NCBI RefSeq assembly: GCF_014705715.1
Contig: NZ_JACXLC010000001.1
Coordinates: 1,160,457 to 1,224,456 of the forward strand
Direction: 5' to 3'
Length of the DNA stretch: 64,000 nt
Origin: Erythrobacter rubeus
GTDB lineage: Bacteria; Pseudomonadota; Alphaproteobacteria; Sphingomonadales; Sphingomonadaceae
This document shows, in pieces, positions 60,521 through 64,000 of the stretch. Within the stretch, counting starts at the first letter, position 1; each line of letters starts with the position of its first letter. The translations under genes and the position numbers were made by a program. The notes under the pieces are model-generated. The model saw only the letters and a program-made list of their open reading frames with translations. It made no database searches and was not told the origin of the DNA.

Positions 60521-61714
60521 ATGAAGCTTACGCACGCAACACTTTCGCGCGCCATCGGCCGCGTGTTCTCGAAACGCGCGCTTACCATCGCGGGCACTGC
60601 GGCCCTGCTGAGCGGGTGTGCGGTCATTCCAAGGACAGGTCCTGGATCGACCGGCCCGGATGTCGGCCCTTCGCCCGAGCCAAGCTCTGCCCTGCCCACC
60701 GATGCCACCCGGCACCGCGTTGCGCTACTCGTACCGATGTCAGGCAACACTGCCGATGTCGGGCAATCGCTCGCGAATGCGACCACGATGGCGCTGCTCG
60801 ATACCAATGCTGACAATCTGCGCATCACAACTTACGACACGGCTGATGGTGCGGCAGCGGTAGCCCGTCAGGCGATTGCGGACGGAAACAAGCTCATCCT
60901 TGGCCCACTGCTCGGGCAGAATGTGCCAGCGGTGCGGGCTGCAGCCAGCGCTGCGAATGTCCCTGCAATCGCGTTTTCGAACGATGTGACGGTTGCAGGC
61001 TCCGATGTTTTCGTGATGGGTCACATTCCCGAACAGTCGATCCGGCGCACCGTGCAATATGCCCGCGAACGAGGATCGAACAGTTTCGCTGCGCTCGTGC
61101 CCGAAGGCGATTATGGACAGCGCTCCTTCGATGCGCTCAACAACGCGCTGAGCGATTATGGCGGCAATCTCATCGGGTCGGCGCGGTATGCCCGCGGCAA
61201 CACCTCGATTGTCAGCGCGGCGCAGCGTCTGCGCCAGGCAGGCGGGTACGATACTGTCCTCATCGCCGATGGCGCGCGGCTTGCCGTGCAGGCGGCAGGC
61301 GAGTTGAAAAGCGGCGGCGCCAGCGGGACTCGGCTGCTCGGCACGGAGCTTTGGAGCGGCGAGTCTGTCCTAACGCGCTCCAATGCGATCAACGGCGCGT
61401 TGTTCTCGGCGGTTTCCGACGGGCGCTATCGCCGCTTTGCCGACAGCTACGAAACGCGCTTCGGATCACGGCCCTACCGCATCGCGACGCTGGGGTATGA
61501 TGCGGTGCTGTTGACCCTGCGCGTGGCGCGCGATTGGAGGGTCGGCAACAACTTCCCCAAAAACCAGCTCTATGATCGCGGAGGCTTCCTCGGCGTGGAC
61601 GGCGCATTTCGCTTTGGCCGCAACGGAGTGGCCGAGCGTATGCTGGAAGTGCGCGAAGTTCGCGGCGACCGCGTGGTCGCAGTGGATGCTGCGCCGGGCA
61701 CTTTCGGCAATTAA
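60521..61714 (+). CDS. LpoA-like penicillin-binding-protein activator (lipoprotein)
   Basis: A 397-residue lipoprotein. The signal ends LLSGC (Cys33). A type I periplasmic binding fold follows: VALLVPMSGNTADVGQSLANA, then LILGPLLGQNVPAVRAAA and TLGYDAVLLTLRVAR. This is the LpoA-type activator fold, but without the N-terminal TPR domain of enteric LpoA. It probably acts with PBP1A-like enzymes or as a binding protein. It is divergent from rsmI, matching the usual neighbourhood. Confidence 0.85.
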   Translation: MKLTHATLSRAIGRVFSKRALTIAGTAALLSGCAVIPRTGPGSTGPDVGPSPEPSSALPTDATRHRVALLVPMSGNTADVGQSLANATTMALLDTNADNLRITTYDTADGAAAVARQAIADGNKLILGPLLGQNVPAVRAAASAANVPAIAFSNDVTVAGSDVFVMGHIPEQSIRRTVQYARERGSNSFAALVPEGDYGQRSFDALNNALSDYGGNLIGSARYARGNTSIVSAAQRLRQAGGYDTVLIADGARLAVQAAGELKSGGASGTRLLGTELWSGESVLTRSNAINGALFSAVSDGRYRRFADSYETRFGSRPYRIATLGYDAVLLTLRVARDWRVGNNFPKNQLYDRGGFLGVDGAFRFGRNGVAERMLEVREVRGDRVVAVDAAPGTFGN

Positions 61715-61776
61715 AGCGGCGCAAAACACCTCGGGCTGCGCTTGTTAGCAGGCGCCAGGCGCGCCATATCGGAGCT

Positions 61777-63768
61777 ATGTCCGACGACCTTTTCGAAAAC
61801 ACGCCGACATCGAGCGGCGATTACGATTCCTCCTCGATCGAAGTGCTCGAAGGGCTGGAGCCGGTGCGCCGCCGCCCCGGCATGTATATCGGCGGCACCG
61901 ATGACCGCGCGCTCCACCATCTCGCCGCCGAGGTGCTCGACAATTCGATGGACGAAGCGGTCGCCGGCCATGCAAACCGGATCGAGGTGCGCCTCGAGGA
62001 AGGCAACAGGCTGACGATTTCGGACAATGGTCGCGGCATCCCGGTCGACGAGCATCCCAAGTTTCCGGGCAAATCGACCCTCGAAGTCATCCTGTCTACG
62101 CTGCATTCTGGCGGCAAGTTCTCCGGCAAAGCCTACGCGACCAGCGGCGGCCTGCACGGTGTCGGCGTAAGCGTCGTCAACGCGTTGTCGTCTCACACCC
62201 GCGTCGAAGTCGCCCGCGACAAGCAACTCTATGCGCAGGAGTTTGCGAAGGGTCAGACGCTTGGCAAGATCGAGGAAATCGGCGCGGCGCCCAACCGGCG
62301 CGGCACCCAGGTCAGCTTCACGCCCGACACGGAGATTTTCGGCGACCGCAAGTTCAAGCCGCATCGGCTGTTCAAACTGGCGCGCTCCAAAGCATACCTG
62401 TTCGCGGGTGTCGAAATCCGCTGGAAATGCGCCGAGAGCCTTGCCAGCGATGACGTGCCTGCCGAGGCAACTTTCAAGTTTCCCGGCGGTCTTGCAGACC
62501 ATCTCGCCGAGCAGGTCGGCGCGCGCGAATGCGTGACCGCACAGCCCTTCACCGGCAATCAGGATTTCCCCGAGGGACCGGACGGCCAGTCTCAGGGCAA
62601 GGTGGAGTGGGCCGTTGCGTGGCCGCTCTATTCCGATGGGTCGACCAGCTGGTACTGCAACACCGTCCCCACACCCGATGGCGGAACCCACGAACAGGGG
62701 CTGCGTGCTGCGCTGACCAAGGGGCTCCGGGCGTTCGGCGAATTGACCGGCACGAAGAAAGCAAAGGACATTACCGCTGACGACGTGATGACGGGCGGCG
62801 AAGTGATGCTGTCGGTTTTCATCCGCGACCCGCAGTTCCAGTCGCAGACCAAGGACCGCTTGACCTCTCCCGAAGCCGCGCGCCTCGTCGAAAACGCCGT
62901 ACGCGACCATTTCGACCATTTCCTGACCGACAACATGGAGCGCGGCAAGGCGCTGCTGGGAGAGGTCATGGAGCGCATGGATGAGCGGCTGAAGCGCAAG
63001 CAGGAACGCGAGATCAAGCGCAAGAGCGCGACCAATGCGAAGAAGCTGCGCCTGCCCGGCAAGCTCACCGATTGCTCCGGCGAAACCGACGGCGAAACCG
63101 AGCTGTTCATCGTCGAAGGCGATTCCGCAGGCGGCAGCGCAAAGCAGGCGCGCGACCGCAAGACGCAGGCGATCCTGCCGATCCGGGGAAAGATCCTGAA
63201 CGTCGCCAGCGCGACCGCAGACAAGATCCGCGCCAATAGCGAGATCGCCGACCTGTCCCTTGCGCTCGGCTGCGGCACCCGGAAGGACTGCGATGCCGAG
63301 GCGCTGCGTTACGACCGCGTCATCATAATGACCGATGCCGACGTCGATGGCGCGCATATCGCGACCTTGTTGATGACGTTCTTCTTCCAGGAAATGCCTG
63401 ACATCGTTCGCAAGGGGCATCTGTTCCTCGCCCAGCCCCCCCTGTATCGTCTCACCGCCGGGAAAGAGAGCCGCTACGCGCGCGACGACGAACATCGCGC
63501 CGAGCTGGAACAGACGGTTTTCAAGGGCAAGAACGTCGAGGTTGCCCGGTTCAAAGGCCTCGGCGAGATGAACCCTCAGCAACTGCGCGAAACCACGATG
63601 CACCCGGACACGCGCTCGCTGATCCGCATCACTCTGCCGCCAGAATTCGAAGACCGGGCGGCTGTCAAAGAGCTGGTCGATCAGCTCATGGGCCGCAACC
63701 CCGAGCACCGCTTCAACTTCATCCAGAACCGCGCGGGCGAAATGGACCGCGACATGATCGATGCCTGA
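61777..63768 (+). CDS. parE: DNA topoisomerase IV subunit B
   Basis: A 663-residue GHKL ATPase subunit. The ATP site shows VLDNSMDEAVAG, ISDNGRGIPVDEHPK and GGLHGVGVSVVNALS. The TOPRIM part has FIVEGDSAGGSAKQARDRKTQAILPIRGKILNV and MTDADVDGAHI. It decatenates daughter chromosomes with ParC, which is not in the window. Features distinguishing it from GyrB are its length and the short connector. The ribosome binding site is CGGAG. Confidence 0.94.
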   Translation: MSDDLFENTPTSSGDYDSSSIEVLEGLEPVRRRPGMYIGGTDDRALHHLAAEVLDNSMDEAVAGHANRIEVRLEEGNRLTISDNGRGIPVDEHPKFPGKSTLEVILSTLHSGGKFSGKAYATSGGLHGVGVSVVNALSSHTRVEVARDKQLYAQEFAKGQTLGKIEEIGAAPNRRGTQVSFTPDTEIFGDRKFKPHRLFKLARSKAYLFAGVEIRWKCAESLASDDVPAEATFKFPGGLADHLAEQVGARECVTAQPFTGNQDFPEGPDGQSQGKVEWAVAWPLYSDGSTSWYCNTVPTPDGGTHEQGLRAALTKGLRAFGELTGTKKAKDITADDVMTGGEVMLSVFIRDPQFQSQTKDRLTSPEAARLVENAVRDHFDHFLTDNMERGKALLGEVMERMDERLKRKQEREIKRKSATNAKKLRLPGKLTDCSGETDGETELFIVEGDSAGGSAKQARDRKTQAILPIRGKILNVASATADKIRANSEIADLSLALGCGTRKDCDAEALRYDRVIIMTDADVDGAHIATLLMTFFFQEMPDIVRKGHLFLAQPPLYRLTAGKESRYARDDEHRAELEQTVFKGKNVEVARFKGLGEMNPQQLRETTMHPDTRSLIRITLPPEFEDRAAVKELVDQLMGRNPEHRFNFIQNRAGEMDRDMIDA

Positions 63769-64000
63769 CGAGGAAAAGCCGCGCTATCCCAACCCCCGCG
63801 AAGAGGATATCATGGCGGGCGACCGGCGCATTTCGCGTCCCGACAGCTCGCTGCCCGATTGGGAGGTGCCCGACACGGCGTACAGGCCGATCCCGATAGT
63901 TTGGTTTACCGGCGCGTTGGTGGTCCAGATGGTGGCCGTTTTCGCGATCTTCATCCTGCTGCTGGGTCAGCATGGAGCCATCACTATTGCGCTGTCCGCA
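63761..64000 (+). CDS. Hypothetical single-pass membrane protein, cut by window end
   Basis: The first 80 residues of a gene that continues past the window. A hydrophilic N-terminus rich in Pro, Arg and Asp (residues 1-40) is followed by a hydrophobic segment at about 48-69 (WFTGALVVQMVAVFAIFILLL). The ATG overlaps the parE stop by eight bases, so it is probably coupled. No family is recognised from this fragment. Confidence 0.65.
   Translation, partial: MPDEEKPRYPNPREEDIMAGDRRISRPDSSLPDWEVPDTAYRPIPIVWFTGALVVQMVAVFAIFILLLGQHGAITIALSA

Noticed and set aside
61711..63708. 665-codon antisense frame over parE
   Set aside because: It lies entirely opposite parE, whose motifs are unambiguous, and its translation has no domain signature. 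Long antisense frames are expected at this GC content.
1..64000. CRISPR array, prophage or insertion sequence
   Set aside because: I saw no regularly spaced repeats, no transposase genes and no phage structural genes. XerC is a housekeeping recombinase here.

Overview
The window looks like chromosomal core sequence of an alphaproteobacterium in the order Sphingomonadales, most likely the Erythrobacteraceae (Erythrobacter, Altererythrobacter and relatives). The clues are the GC-rich coding sequence, the dusB(nifR3)-ntrB-ntrC-ntrY-ntrX-hfq-hflX order, a fused IspDF, a PhaR regulator, an Hfq with two Sm domains, and two GAAC-N7-GAAC direct repeats that match the alphaproteobacterial LexA operator. 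There is no prophage, plasmid, insertion sequence or CRISPR array. Almost everything is housekeeping, with a few accessory genes between.

Layout. 0-4.5 kb: an exported TPR protein, then on the minus strand a bicarbonate module (SbtA-type permease, SbtB-like PII protein, beta-carbonic anhydrase) followed by a NYN/LOTUS protein. 4.6-7.7 kb: lipA with a RatA/COQ10-type START protein, facing ispDF-pncC. 7.7-17.1 kb: the nitrogen-control operon dusB-ntrBC, ntrYX, then hfq-hflX. 17.1-25.2 kb: mazG, then a tightly overlapped minus-strand operon mltB-dacC-tmk-holB-metG-tatD-(PhnP-like MBL)-small membrane protein. 25.3-27.4 kb: tRNA-Ser(UGA) and a GGDEF-EAL protein. 27.4-31.5 kb: pyruvate dehydrogenase E2 and E3 genes with a lipoprotein and a thioesterase between them. 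31.6-42.3 kb: a universal stress protein, then minus-strand genes for a peroxiredoxin-like protein, RNase R, an archaeal-type ProRS, PhaR, Alr, an MFS permease, a NifU-like protein, CvpA and RadA. 42.4-46 kb: a large patatin-like protein and an exported metallo-beta-lactamase-fold protein. 45.7-54.9 kb: protein quality control (dnaK-dnaJ, hrcA-grpE) with a copper chaperone, a HExxH protein, a crotonase and an AT-richer VWA gene between them, then rph-rdgB. 54.9-64 kb: a CAP-domain lipoprotein, hemW-xerC, a short low-GC patch with a hairpin repeat, gshB-yraN-rsmI, an LpoA-like lipoprotein and parE.

Functional links. LipA and the PDH E2 are connected through lipoylation of E2 Lys43, and LpdA is the matching E3. 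NtrBC and NtrYX are two nitrogen two-component systems, and Hfq and HflX follow them as in many alphaproteobacteria. HrcA, GrpE, DnaK and DnaJ form a heat-shock set. RadA and the divergent patatin gene share a promoter region holding a LexA-type operator, so one or both may belong to the SOS response.

The most noteworthy items are the sbtA-sbtB-carbonic anhydrase module, the tandem-Sm Hfq, the LexA-type site between radA and the patatin gene, a membrane-anchored CobT-like VWA protein of visibly lower GC, an E2 with two subunit-binding domains, an NtrX without GAFTGA, and small membrane proteins coupled to metabolic genes. None clearly amounts to an undescribed multi-gene system. The orphan VWA gene and the SOS-linked patatin gene are the best candidates for new biology.
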